Shown piece after piece: positions 56,181 to 63,702 of a DNA stretch of 64,000 nucleotides. This DNA is from Phycisphaerales bacterium (GTDB lineage: Bacteria > Planctomycetota > Phycisphaerae > Phycisphaerales > UBA1924). The DNA lies in contig JADZER010000020.1 of the NCBI GenBank assembly GCA_020850415.1, positions 28,540 to 92,539 of the forward strand. Reading direction: 5' to 3'. Each line of letters opens with the position of its first letter. Positions within the stretch are counted from its first letter, which is position 1. The position numbers and the translations under genes are program-made. Below the pieces are notes generated by a model that saw only the letters and a list, made by a program, of their open reading frames with translations, had not been told where the DNA came from and made no database searches.

Positions 56181-57665
56181 GTGACGACCCCGCCCGTCCA
56201 CTACCCGATCATCCGGACCTGCCTGGCCAACCTCCGCCGGCCTCTCATCGTCGATGACCGCCGGGCCTACCGCGGCATCGACCTGCTCGTCCCGGCGTTC
56301 CATATCGCCGCCGAGCTCGAGCGCCGGAGCTCGACCCGGACCGTCGGCCTGCTCCTGCCCACGAGCGGGGCGTTCCCCATCGCCGCCCTCGGGGCCTGGA
56401 TGCTCGGGCGCACCGTCGTCCCCCTCAACTACCTCCTCAAGCCCGAGGAGTTGCAGTATGTCGTGGACAACTGCGCCTGCGACACGATCCTGACCGTCGG
56501 GCCCATGCTCGAGCACCTGGAGCGCCCGCCGCGGGTGAAGAACCTGGTCACGCTGGAGAGCCTGGACTTCCGCTCGTTCCCCGAGCTTCGCTGGCCTGCC
56601 CGGCCGGGGCCGGAGGAGCTGGCGTGCCTGCTCTACACCTCGGGCACGAGCGGCCGTCCCAAGGGCGTGATGCTGACCCACCGCAACCTCAGCGCCAATA
56701 TCGCCCAGGTCTCCGAGCATGTGCACCTGCACGACGACGATGTGCTGCTGGGCGTCCTGCCGCAGTTCCACTCGTTCGGGCTGACGGTCCTCACGCTGCT
56801 CCCGCTCACCCGGGGGCTGAAGGTGGTCTACTCGGCCCGGTTCGTGCCGCAGCACATCCTCCGGCTGTTCCGCGAGCACCGGCCGACGCTGTTCATCGCC
56901 ATCCCGTCGATGTACAACGCCCTGCTGAGCGTGAAGAAGGCCGAGGCCGAGGACTTCGCGAGCCTGCGCTTCGCGGTCTCCGGGGGCGAGCCGCTCCCCG
57001 AGGACACCCTCGACCGCTTCTTCGAGCGCTTCGGCATCCACATCTGCGAGGGCTACGGCCTCACCGAGACCAGCCCCGTCACCAACTGGTGCCGGCCGGA
57101 GGAGTGGCGCAAACGCAGCGTCGGCACGCCCCTCCCGCGCGTCGAGCAGGCCATCCTCGACCCCGCCACCGGCCGCCACCTGCCGCGCGGCGCCGAGGGC
57201 GAGGTCATCATCCGCGGCCCCAACCGCATGGCCGGCTACTACAACCTCCCCGAAGAAACCGCCAAGGCCATCGACCCCGACGGCTGGTTCCACACCGGCG
57301 ACATGGGCCGCTTCAGCCCCGACGGGCACCTCTCCATCACCGGGCGCATCAAGGAGATGCTCATCGTCGGCGGCGAGAATGTCTTCCCCCGCGAGATCGA
57401 GGAGGTCATCAACCGCCACCCGAGCGTCAAGGACTCGGCGGTCGTCGGGCTGGCCGACCCGATGCGGGGCGAGGTGCCGATCGCGTTCGTCGAGCCCCAG
57501 GAGCCCGAGCCGGGCGGCGCCGCGTTCGACCCCCGGGCCGTCCTCGCGCTCTGCCGCGACAACCTCGCCGGCTACAAGGTGCCCAAGGAGATCCGCACCG
57601 TCGACGCCCTGCCCCGCAACGCCACCGGGAAGATCCTGCGGCGCGAGCTGCACAAGCTGCTCTGA
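56181..57665 (+). CDS. AMP-forming acyl-CoA/acyl-ACP synthetase-like ligase
   Basis: About 494 residues from GTG 56181; the frame is open upstream but without conserved sequence. ANL superfamily motifs: P-loop YTSGTSGRPKGVMLTH near 152, GYGLTETSP near 291, DGWFHTGDMGRF near 370, GRIKEMLIVGGENVFPREIE near 390-410, and the catalytic-Lys region NATGKILRREL near 480. Activates a carboxylic acid, most likely a fatty acid, as acyl-AMP. With acpS 1.2 kb upstream, lipid metabolism is a reasonable context. TAGATT at 56134-56139 may be its -10. Substrate not predictable. Confidence 0.9.
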   Translation: MTTPPVHYPIIRTCLANLRRPLIVDDRRAYRGIDLLVPAFHIAAELERRSSTRTVGLLLPTSGAFPIAALGAWMLGRTVVPLNYLLKPEELQYVVDNCACDTILTVGPMLEHLERPPRVKNLVTLESLDFRSFPELRWPARPGPEELACLLYTSGTSGRPKGVMLTHRNLSANIAQVSEHVHLHDDDVLLGVLPQFHSFGLTVLTLLPLTRGLKVVYSARFVPQHILRLFREHRPTLFIAIPSMYNALLSVKKAEAEDFASLRFAVSGGEPLPEDTLDRFFERFGIHICEGYGLTETSPVTNWCRPEEWRKRSVGTPLPRVEQAILDPATGRHLPRGAEGEVIIRGPNRMAGYYNLPEETAKAIDPDGWFHTGDMGRFSPDGHLSITGRIKEMLIVGGENVFPREIEEVINRHPSVKDSAVVGLADPMRGEVPIAFVEPQEPEPGGAAFDPRAVLALCRDNLAGYKVPKEIRTVDALPRNATGKILRRELHKLL

Positions 57666-57699
57666 GCCGCCGGGCCGGACGAACCAGCCGCCGCCGCGC

Positions 57700-59205
57700 T
57701 CAGCCCCCCGCCTCGTACGCCGGGAACCGCACCGACGCGAGCTGGGCCTCGAAATGCCGGTGCCGACCCGCCGACGACGCGTACAGCGGCCGGTTGACCT
57801 GGTCGTAGCTCAGCGTCCGCACCGTGCGCCGGCTCTTGAAGAACTCCCGGCACGCGTCGTCCCACGCCAGCCCCAGGAACCCGATGATGCGCGGCATCTG
57901 CGTCTCGGGGTCGCGTACAAGATCCTCGTACCGCACATCGAGGATCGGGATGTCCAGCGTGCGTTTCCAGTGCTCCATCATCCGCTCGGACTGCTCCCAC
58001 GCGCACGACACCCACTCCAGCCTCGTCGTCCACGGGAACATCGCGTTGTTGAACCCCCCCATGTAGCACGAGACCGCTACATCGCGAGGGTCGCGACGCG
58101 AGTGGATCACCCGCGCCCGGGGGAAGAGCCTCGACAGCAGCCCGACCAGGCGGGCGTTGCCCAGGGCCTTGTTCACCACGCGCTCGGCCCCCGGCGCGAG
58201 GCGCCGCAGCTCCCGGACATAGTCCTCCGCCACCCGGTTCCAGCGGAAGCGGTTGATGCTCCCGAACCGCTTCGCCGGCGCCCGATCGGGGTCGTACGCC
58301 GCCTGGAGCTGGGCCGCGAACCGCTCGATCGAAGACAACTCGCCAACCCCCGCCGCCAGCGGGTGGGCGTCGACGATCTGGTCGATCAGCGAGGTCCCCG
58401 ACCGCGGCATGCCCGCGACGAACACCGGCAGTTCGTCGTCGCAGCTCGTGACCGGGTACTCCGCCAGCCGCTCCCCCGACCACGCCGCGATCAGCTCGCC
58501 GACCTGCCGCTCGTACAGCGCCGGGTCGAACTCCACGCGCCCGATCGCGTTGGCCCTGGTCGCGCTCTCGAACGCGCCGGCGTGGTCGCCCATGCGGTCC
58601 TGGGCCTTGGCCCGCAGGTAGAGCGCCAGCCGCAGGAACCGCTCGGGCGTCCCGGGCGTGCTGGCGATCTCGTCGATCACCCCCACGGCCCTCTCGAGCG
58701 AGCGCTCCTGCACCAGCAGCTTGGCCAGTTCGAACTTCAGCGGCCCCGGGATCTCCGCCCCCCCCGCCTCCAGCCCCGCGATGAGCGGGTCGACCACCGC
58801 CCGGGCCTCCGCCACGCGACCGGCCTCCTCGAGCGTGCCCGCGCGGTGGATCAGGTAGGGGACATGCCCCGGGTGTGCCGCCAGCGCCCCGTCGCACAGC
58901 TCCAACGCGCGGTCGGTCTCGCCCCGGCTCCGGGCCACCCGCGAGAGGATCAGCATCGCCTCGGGGTGCGGTCGGATCGACATGACCTTAAGGGCGTGGT
59001 GCTCGCTGCGCTCGGTGTCCGCGAGCTTGTCGGCCGCGGCGGCGATATAGAGGTGCAGCTGCACATCCCCCGGGTTGCGGCGCAGGGCCTCCTCCGCGAG
59101 ATCCCGCGCCTCGGCGTACCGCCCCGTCTCCAGCGCGTGGGCGATCGGCGCGTACTCGCGCTCGCGGCGGGCCTGGTGCTTGTCCGGCGGCATCCCTTTG
59201 GCCAT
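57700..59205 (-). CDS. TPR-domain sulfotransferase
   Basis: 501 residues. The first ~235 residues are helical TPR-like repeats (HALETGRYAEARDLAEEALRRNPG and similar). Then a sulfotransferase domain with 5'-phosphosulfate motif VAGMPRSGTSLIDQI near 260 and 3'-phosphate motif RRDPRDVAVSCY near 367. A TPR + sulfotransferase fusion is common in bacteria and resembles tyrosylprotein-sulfotransferase-like domains. Acceptor unknown. ATG 59205 has TAGGAT 8 nt upstream; the frame is open further upstream. Convergent with the acyl ligase gene. Confidence 0.88.
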   Translation of the reverse strand: MAKGMPPDKHQARREREYAPIAHALETGRYAEARDLAEEALRRNPGDVQLHLYIAAAADKLADTERSEHHALKVMSIRPHPEAMLILSRVARSRGETDRALELCDGALAAHPGHVPYLIHRAGTLEEAGRVAEARAVVDPLIAGLEAGGAEIPGPLKFELAKLLVQERSLERAVGVIDEIASTPGTPERFLRLALYLRAKAQDRMGDHAGAFESATRANAIGRVEFDPALYERQVGELIAAWSGERLAEYPVTSCDDELPVFVAGMPRSGTSLIDQIVDAHPLAAGVGELSSIERFAAQLQAAYDPDRAPAKRFGSINRFRWNRVAEDYVRELRRLAPGAERVVNKALGNARLVGLLSRLFPRARVIHSRRDPRDVAVSCYMGGFNNAMFPWTTRLEWVSCAWEQSERMMEHWKRTLDIPILDVRYEDLVRDPETQMPRIIGFLGLAWDDACREFFKSRRTVRTLSYDQVNRPLYASSAGRHRHFEAQLASVRFPAYEAGG

Positions 59206-59372
59206 GGGGGCGGATCCTAGGGTGCCGCCGGGGCCCGATCCCCGCGGCGCCCCGTTCGCCGGCTTGCCCGACCCCCTCCGCGCCCCGCGCGGCCCGCCGG
59301 GCGCACCCGCCCGGGCCATGCCCGACTGCCCGCCCGCTACACTCCCCGAGAACCCCCCGGAAAGGAGCCCCC

Positions 59373-60020
59373 ATGGACCTCTACATCGACACCGCCAACC
59401 TCGACGAGATCAAGGAAGCCCACGACATGGGCATCCTCGACGGCGTCACCACCAACCCCTCCCTCATCGCCAAGGAGGGCATCGACTACGGCAAGCGCCT
59501 CGCCGAGATCTGCGAGGTCGTCGACGGCCCGGTCTCCGCCGAGGTCATCGCGCTCGACTACGCCGGCATGATGAAGGAGGGCCGCGAGCGGGCCAAGATC
59601 GCCGACAACATCGTCATCAAGCTCCCCTGCACCATGGACGGCCTCAAGGCCTGCAAGACCTTCTCCGACGAGGGCACACCCACCAACCTCACCCTCTGCT
59701 TCCAGCCGCTGCAGGCCCTCATGGTCGCCAAGGCCGGCGCGTTCCTCGTCAGCCCCTTCATCGGCCGCCTCGACGACATCGCCCAGGACGGCATGGAGCT
59801 CATCAGCCAGATCCGCCAGATCTACGACAACTACGGCCTGCAGACCAAGGTGCTGGCCGCCAGCATCCGCCACCCGCTCCACTTCGTCCAGTGCGCGATG
59901 GCCGGCGCCGATGTGGCGACCGTGCCCTTCAGCGTCATCAAGCAGGTGATGAAGCACCCGCTGACGGATAGCGGGCTGGAGAAGTTTGTGGCGGATTATA
60001 AGAAGGCGTTTGGGGGGTAG
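59373..60020 (+). CDS. Transaldolase (MipB/TalC/fructose-6-phosphate aldolase family)
   Basis: 215 residues, the short-form length. DLYIDTANLDEIKEA, DGVTTNPSLIAKEG, NIVIKLPCT with the Schiff-base Lys near residue 83, TNLTLCFQPLQAL, AFLVSPFIGRLDD and AASIRHPLH are diagnostic. Acts in the non-oxidative pentose phosphate pathway, or as a fructose-6-phosphate aldolase; the two are not separable by eye. TACACT at 59338-59343 and SD AAAGGAG give it a normal leader of about 23 nt. Confidence 0.93.
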   Translation: MDLYIDTANLDEIKEAHDMGILDGVTTNPSLIAKEGIDYGKRLAEICEVVDGPVSAEVIALDYAGMMKEGRERAKIADNIVIKLPCTMDGLKACKTFSDEGTPTNLTLCFQPLQALMVAKAGAFLVSPFIGRLDDIAQDGMELISQIRQIYDNYGLQTKVLAASIRHPLHFVQCAMAGADVATVPFSVIKQVMKHPLTDSGLEKFVADYKKAFGG

Positions 60021-60028
60021 GGGGGAAA

Positions 60029-60063
60029 GGGACCGAGGGATCAAGGCACCGAGGCATCGAGGG
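60029..60063 (+). repeat. Octamer tandem array after the transaldolase gene
   Basis: Four octamers in a row: GGGACCGA, GGGATCAA, GGCACCGA, GGCATCGA, then GGG. The pattern resembles the heptamers GGCACTA/GGCATCA before dnaJ. Confidence 0.55.
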
Positions 60064-60097
60064 GGAGCGGCGGGTGGCCGGACCAAACGCACCCCCC

Positions 60098-60268
60098 GGG
60101 TGGCATGGGCAAGGCGAGCCCGCCACGAACCTCCTCGCACCCGAGTCAGTCACGCTCGCCTTGCCCGTGCGAACGCGCCCGGGCTCCCGGCGCCCCAGGG
60201 CCCGCAGTTCCCGCGCCCCAGCGCAGTCCGCACGGGCAAGCCTCAAAGCAGGCTTGCCCATGCCACCC
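60098..60268. repeat. Large palindromic repeat, copy 1 (RAYT-associated)
   Basis: Outer arms GGGTGGCATGGGCAAG and CTTGCCCATGCCACCC pair over the whole unit. Internal arms GGGCAAGGCGAGC / GCTCGCCTTGCCC, and GGGCAAGCCT / AGGCTTGCCC around a short loop, give a branched structure. It is preceded by GGACCAAACGCACCCCCC, which also precedes copy 2. Confidence 0.8.
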
Positions 60269-60303
60269 AGGGTCGACAGCTCGTCGGACCAAACGCACCC
60301 CCC
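60269..60303. other. Spacer between palindromic repeats 1 and 2
   Basis: Holds the conserved prefix GGACCAAACGCACCCCCC of repeat 2. The whole 494-bp gap between the transaldolase and RAYT genes is repeat sequence; no gene is supported in it. Confidence 0.5.
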
Positions 60304-60483
60304 GGGTGGCATGGGCAAGGCGAGCCCACCACCGACCTCGTCGCACCCGAGCCAGCCACGCTCGCCTTGCCCATGCGAACGCACCCAAGCTCCCGGCGCC
60401 CCTGGGGCCGCAGATCGAGAGCCCCCGAGCCCCAGCGCAGTCCGCACGGGCAAGCCTCAAGGCAGGCTTGCCCATGCCACCCC
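60304..60483. repeat. Large palindromic repeat, copy 2 (RAYT-associated)
   Basis: Same architecture and arms as copy 1, 180 bp, same orientation; the sequence between the arms differs by substitutions and short indels. Ends about 30 bp from the RAYT stop codon. Confidence 0.8.
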
Positions 60484-60514
60484 ATGGCGCCCCAAGCCAT
60501 CCCATGGCGCCGGC

Positions 60515-61096
60515 TCACACCATGCGGATCCGCGGTGGCTGCCCGTCGATCGCCAGCGGCCCATCCCGCTCACCCGCGTACCAGCGGGCGCTTGACCAGT
60601 ACCAGTCCTCGGGGCGATCCGCCAGCCCCTTCCGCACGGGGTTCATGTGGATGTAGTCCACGCTCGCCCACTGCGCCTCGGGCTTCCAGAGGTTCCGGTC
60701 ATAACCGGCGCCCTGCTGCCAGAAGTGATGCTCGACGCGCCCGCCGGGCCACTCCACGCGCAGGCGCGGGAGAAACTCGGGCGCGTTGACGCGCAGCCAT
60801 GCGACCGCACGCCGCGACACCGACTGCTTGATCGTCTTCACAACGGCCGACATGTCATAGACCGGCTCGGTCGGGAACACCAGCATGTGCATGTGTTCAC
60901 GCATGATGACATACGCCCAGAGCCGGAAACAGTGCTTCCGGCGCGCCAGCTCGATCGCGTGAACAACCCAGCGCCGGGCGCGGTCGTTGCCGAGCATCTT
61001 GAAGCCGTGGTAGCAGGAGAATGTGAGCTCATGCGCATCGCCGGGCTGGTTGTACACGCGACGAGTCTTGCGACAGGTTCCGTCCGGACGCTCCAT
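60515..61096 (-). CDS. REP-associated tyrosine transposase (RAYT, Y1/IS200-like)
   Basis: 193 residues from ATG 61096, which has TACGCT 7 nt upstream. HUH motif EHMHMLVFP near residue 70, the HHFWQQGAGYDRNLW block with the likely catalytic Tyr near 130, and YIHMNPVRKGLADRPEDWYWSSARW are the RAYT hallmarks. RAYTs cut and move short palindromic REP sequences and are usually single-copy, domesticated genes. Here two palindromic repeats flank it on each side, the expected substrate. Lacks ACGT like the rest of the window, so it is not obviously recent. Confidence 0.9.
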   Translation of the reverse strand: MERPDGTCRKTRRVYNQPGDAHELTFSCYHGFKMLGNDRARRWVVHAIELARRKHCFRLWAYVIMREHMHMLVFPTEPVYDMSAVVKTIKQSVSRRAVAWLRVNAPEFLPRLRVEWPGGRVEHHFWQQGAGYDRNLWKPEAQWASVDYIHMNPVRKGLADRPEDWYWSSARWYAGERDGPLAIDGQPPRIRMV

Positions 61097-61135
61097 GCGA
61101 GCCAGCGTACGCGATGAACAACCCGCGTGCGCCCC

Positions 61136-61266
61136 GGGTGGCATGGGCAAGGCGAGCCCACCGCAGGCCTCCTCGCACCCGCGCCGTGCGAGCTCGCCTT
61201 GCCCGTGCGTTCCCGCCCGGGACGCCCGCACGGGCAAGCCTCAAGGCAGGCTTGCCCATGCCACCC
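61136..61266. repeat. Large palindromic repeat, copy 3 (RAYT-associated)
   Basis: 131 bp. Same outer arms and internal inverted repeats as copies 1-2 but a shorter middle section. Lies 39 bp upstream of the RAYT start. Confidence 0.8.
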
Positions 61267-61300
61267 AATGTCCAAAGGAGGCCGGAGCACGCGCAGCCCC
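61267..61300. other. Spacer between palindromic repeats 3 and 4
   Basis: Short unique sequence. The 414-bp gap from the RAYT start to the next gene at 61511 is otherwise filled by repeats 3 and 4 and the promoter of the lipoprotein gene. Confidence 0.4.
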
Positions 61301-61432
61301 GGGTGGCATGGGCAAGGCGAGCCCATCCCCAGCCCTCAAGCACCCGCGCCCGTGCACGCTCGCCTTGCCCGTGTGTACCCGCCTGGGACGCCCGCACGGG
61401 CAAGGCTCAAGGCAGCCTTGCCCATGCCACGC
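61301..61432. repeat. Large palindromic repeat, copy 4 (RAYT-associated)
   Basis: 132 bp. Same arms; the right end has GCCACGC in place of GCCACCC, and the small hairpin has changed on both sides (CAAGGCT / AGCCTTG), keeping complementarity. That compensating change suggests selection for structure. Confidence 0.8.
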
Positions 61433-61461
61433 GGGCTCATGATCCTCCCGTTCTCCCGCCG

Positions 61462-61510
61462 TATGCTCCCGCTCGGCGGTCGGGTCTCGGCCCCGATAGG
61501 AGAGTCAAAC
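61462..61510 (+). promoter_or_regulatory. Promoter and RBS of the lipoprotein gene at 61511
   Basis: TATGCT at 61462-61467 is a -10 candidate. TAGGAGAG at 61497-61504 is the ribosome binding site that decides ATG 61511 over the longer open frame, which upstream only reads through repeat DNA. Confidence 0.5.
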
Positions 61511-62164
61511 ATGCACAATGCAGCCAGAATCAGGGGGTCGGGGAGACTGCCTCGAACCGCAAGCCTCGCGGCGGCGATCGCCCTGTGGGTGGTAGGCGGC
61601 CTGGCCGGCTGCGAGCGGCCCGAGCCGCCGCCGGCCCCGAGCAACACGACGCCCACCGCCCCAGTCCCCGAGACGCCGCCCCCGGCCGACCAGCCGCAGG
61701 GCGACGCCCCCGCGCCCGAGCAGGCGCCCGCGGCCGCCGCCCCCTGGACCGTTCCCGAGCGGTGGGTCACGGTCCCCGGCGAGCGGCCGATGCGCCTGGC
61801 GACTTTCGAGATCCCCGACGAAGCCGGCCCCATCGAGGTGGCGGTCACCCAGTTCCCGGGGCGCGTCGGGGGCGAGCTCGCGAACATCAACCGCTGGCGC
61901 GGCCAGATGGGCCTGCCCGCGGCCGCGGAGGCCGAGCTCAAGGATCTGGTGGACCGCTTCGAGGCCCCCGGCTACGACGCCTACATCGCGCGCATTGCCG
62001 GCGCGGAGGCGCACATGCTCGCGGTGGGCGTCTACGAGGCCGCGGCGGACCGCACCTGGTTCGTCCGCGCGACCGCGCCCGCCGACGCCATCGACCGCGT
62101 CGGGCCGGAAGTGACCGCCTTCGCCCGGTCGATCGCGGGGCTCGGGGCGGAGGAGGGCGGGTAA
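61511..62164 (+). CDS. Lipoprotein of unknown function
   Basis: 217 residues. Signal peptide with a canonical lipobox LAGC near residue 34, then a Pro/Ala-rich linker of ~45 residues, and a globular domain with PERWVTVPGERPMRLATFEIP, EVAVTQFPGRVGGELANINRWRGQMGLP and TWFVRATAPADAIDRVGPEVTAFARSI. This layout is frequent in planctomycete lipoproteins that end in a short alpha/beta domain; no function is known to me. Confidence 0.8.
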   Translation: MHNAARIRGSGRLPRTASLAAAIALWVVGGLAGCERPEPPPAPSNTTPTAPVPETPPPADQPQGDAPAPEQAPAAAAPWTVPERWVTVPGERPMRLATFEIPDEAGPIEVAVTQFPGRVGGELANINRWRGQMGLPAAAEAELKDLVDRFEAPGYDAYIARIAGAEAHMLAVGVYEAAADRTWFVRATAPADAIDRVGPEVTAFARSIAGLGAEEGG

Positions 62165-62297
62165 CCCGGCCCACCCCGGAGGATCGACGCGGCGCGAGCA
62201 CGGCCGCGGCCAGGCGAGGGCATCCCCGTCGCAATTCTTGGTGTCCCTCTTCTCCCAGCCCCGCGCGGCGCAGTCGTACCGCCTCCCCAAGCTCCCG
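62165..62297. other. Gap between lipoprotein and higA
   Basis: 133 bp, convergent ends; no gene, terminator or repeat recognised. Confidence 0.4.
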
Positions 62298-62612
62298 CTA
62301 CGCCGCCTCCGGCCCCGGCACCAGCCGTACCTCCAGCCGCAACTTCAGCGCGGCCGCAATTCGGCGCAGCATCCCCAGCGAGTGCCCGTCGTAGTCTGCA
62401 TCCTCGAGCCTCGCGATGGTCGGCTGGCTGGTCCCGATGCGCTCCGCGAGCTGCTGCTGCGTGAGCCCCGCGCGAGTCCGCGCGTCGTAGATGAGCTGCG
62501 CGATATCCGCCCCCGCCCGCTCCTCGTTGATCATCGCGCGGAGCTCGGCGTCGTCACCGACCATCCGATCGATCACCTTCAATGCGTCACTGGTCTTTTT
62601 CGCCCTGGCCAT
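62298..62612 (-). CDS. higA: HigA-type antitoxin (XRE family)
   Basis: 104 residues from ATG 62612. The C-terminal half is a helix-turn-helix: LIYDARTRAGLTQQQLAERIGTSQPTIARLED, then LGMLRRIAAALKLRLEVRL. The N-terminal half is acidic and helical and should contact the toxin. It overlaps the upstream toxin gene by 26 nt, the toxin-first order typical of HigBA. Expected to bind the operator at 63005-63027 and repress the pair. Confidence 0.88.
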   Translation of the reverse strand: MARAKKTSDALKVIDRMVGDDAELRAMINEERAGADIAQLIYDARTRAGLTQQQLAERIGTSQPTIARLEDADYDGHSLGMLRRIAAALKLRLEVRLVPGPEAA

Positions 62613-62928
62613 CGTCCGCTTCCTCGTGAGTGTGAGACTCGGGATCCCTCTCAAACGCGGCCTTCCGCCGCACGGCCCGATCAATGTCAACGCCGGGCAC
62701 CTCGCCCTCCTTCGTCAGCCCGTGGGCGAGGACAACAATGTCCTTGCCGTGAAAGAAGTAGAGCACGCGGTAGTTGACGCGCCCGTGCCGGGCTCGAAGC
62801 TCGTAGATGCCGCCGCGCAGCATGTCCGCGTGCGGCCGGCGGAGCTCATGCCCAAACGCCGCGAGCCGCTGGAGGCGCTCAACGCACCTGGCGAAAGCCT
62901 GCCGGTCCATGCGGCGCAACGCTTCCAA
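62587..62928 (-). CDS. higB: HigB/Gp49-like toxin, 5' end interrupted by an in-frame TGA
   Basis: The open frame from TTG 62928 gives 113 residues: RLQRLAAFGHELRRPHADMLRGGIYELRARHGRVNYRVLYFFHGKDIVVLAHGLTKEGEVP is closely typical of phage-derived Gp49/HigB RelE-fold toxins (shown here as its family-specific middle portion). The family normally begins earlier, and the conserved N-terminus is present in the same frame: GTG 62991 reads VPRTRLVFF, then TGA (62964-62962), then ELDGSVPLKDWLEAL. A promoter lies at the right distance for GTG 62991. The toxin is therefore probably a nonsense mutant or translated only from the internal TTG; a sequencing error is also possible. Confidence 0.75.
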   Translation of the reverse strand: MEALRRMDRQAFARCVERLQRLAAFGHELRRPHADMLRGGIYELRARHGRVNYRVLYFFHGKDIVVLAHGLTKEGEVPGVDIDRAVRRKAAFERDPESHTHEEADDGQGEKDQ

Positions 62929-62991
62929 CCAGTCCTTGAGCGGTACCGATCCATCCAGCTCTCAAAAGAACACCAACCTGGTCCTTGGCAC

Positions 62992-63033
62992 GCCTGGCCC
63001 CCTCAGTATATACCACAAAAGATATAGAGCCAA
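62992..63033 (-). promoter_or_regulatory. higBA promoter and AT-rich operator
   Basis: Minus strand: -35 TTGGCT (63033-63028), a 17-nt spacer, -10 TATACT (63010-63005), then 13 nt to GTG 62991. The best-spaced promoter in the window. The spacer and -10 contain an inverted TATAT...ATATA repeat (63007-63026), a likely HigA operator, conspicuous in this GC-rich DNA. Confidence 0.65.
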
Positions 63034-63207
63034 CCCCGTCGACCCCACCCCGCGTACCCGCACAGAATACCAACTGGACCTATCGACACAACCAGACCGG
63101 CACGGGCCGGGCCCAGTCTCCCCGGGTTCATTCGCCTTATGTGTCGCCCACCAGCCCCAAATCTCGCATGCCCTTGGGACGCCCCCCGCACCCCAAGCGA
63201 GACCCCC

Positions 63208-63702
63208 ATGCCCACCATCATCAAACCCACCGCCTCCGACGCCCCCCTCCCCGCCTCCTTCGACTTCGGCGGCCTCGCCGTCCACTGGAAGCTGGGCGGC
63301 CCGCTCTCCGACGGGCGCTTCGCCGTCGTCCACCACCCCATCGCGCCCCGAGCCCTCGCCGCACCGCTCCACCGCCACGCCAACGAGGACGAGTTCTCTT
63401 TCGTCCTCCGCGGGCGCCTCGGCGCCCTGCTCGGCGACGAGGCCGTCACCGCCGGCCCCGGCGAGTGGGTCGTCAAGCCCCGCCACCAATGGCACACCTT
63501 CTGGAACGCCGGCGACGAGCCCTGCGAGATCATCGAGGTCATCAGCCCCGCGGGCTTTGAGAACTACTTCCGCGAGGTCGCCGCCTCTTGGGGGGACGCC
63601 CGGCAGTTCGACGCCATCAACCGCAGGTACAGCCTCGAGATGCGCTTCGACAGCGTCCCCGACCTCTGCCGGCGCTTCGGCCTGACCTTTCCGGAGCTCT
63701 AA
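63208..63702 (+). CDS. Cupin domain protein
   Basis: 164 residues from ATG 63208. Cupin motif 1 is HRHANEDEFSFVLRGRLGALLG (metal-binding His and Glu pattern HxH...E), motif 2 GEWVVKPRHQWHTFWNAGDEPCEIIEVI with a further His. A C-terminal helix region (FRRFGLTF-like: LCRRFGLTFPEL) follows. Single-domain cupins of this kind include dioxygenases, isomerases and sugar-binding proteins; the substrate is unknown. No SD is evident. Confidence 0.85.
   Translation: MPTIIKPTASDAPLPASFDFGGLAVHWKLGGPLSDGRFAVVHHPIAPRALAAPLHRHANEDEFSFVLRGRLGALLGDEAVTAGPGEWVVKPRHQWHTFWNAGDEPCEIIEVISPAGFENYFREVAASWGDARQFDAINRRYSLEMRFDSVPDLCRRFGLTFPEL

Noticed and set aside
60074..60656. Several open frames through the palindromic repeats near 60 kb
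   Set aside because: They only translate the repeat DNA; the same peptides recur at each copy and no start signals are present.
62962..62964. TGA in higB as a selenocysteine codon
   Set aside because: HigB-family toxins do not use selenocysteine at this place and no SECIS-like hairpin follows; a nonsense mutation or error is simpler.
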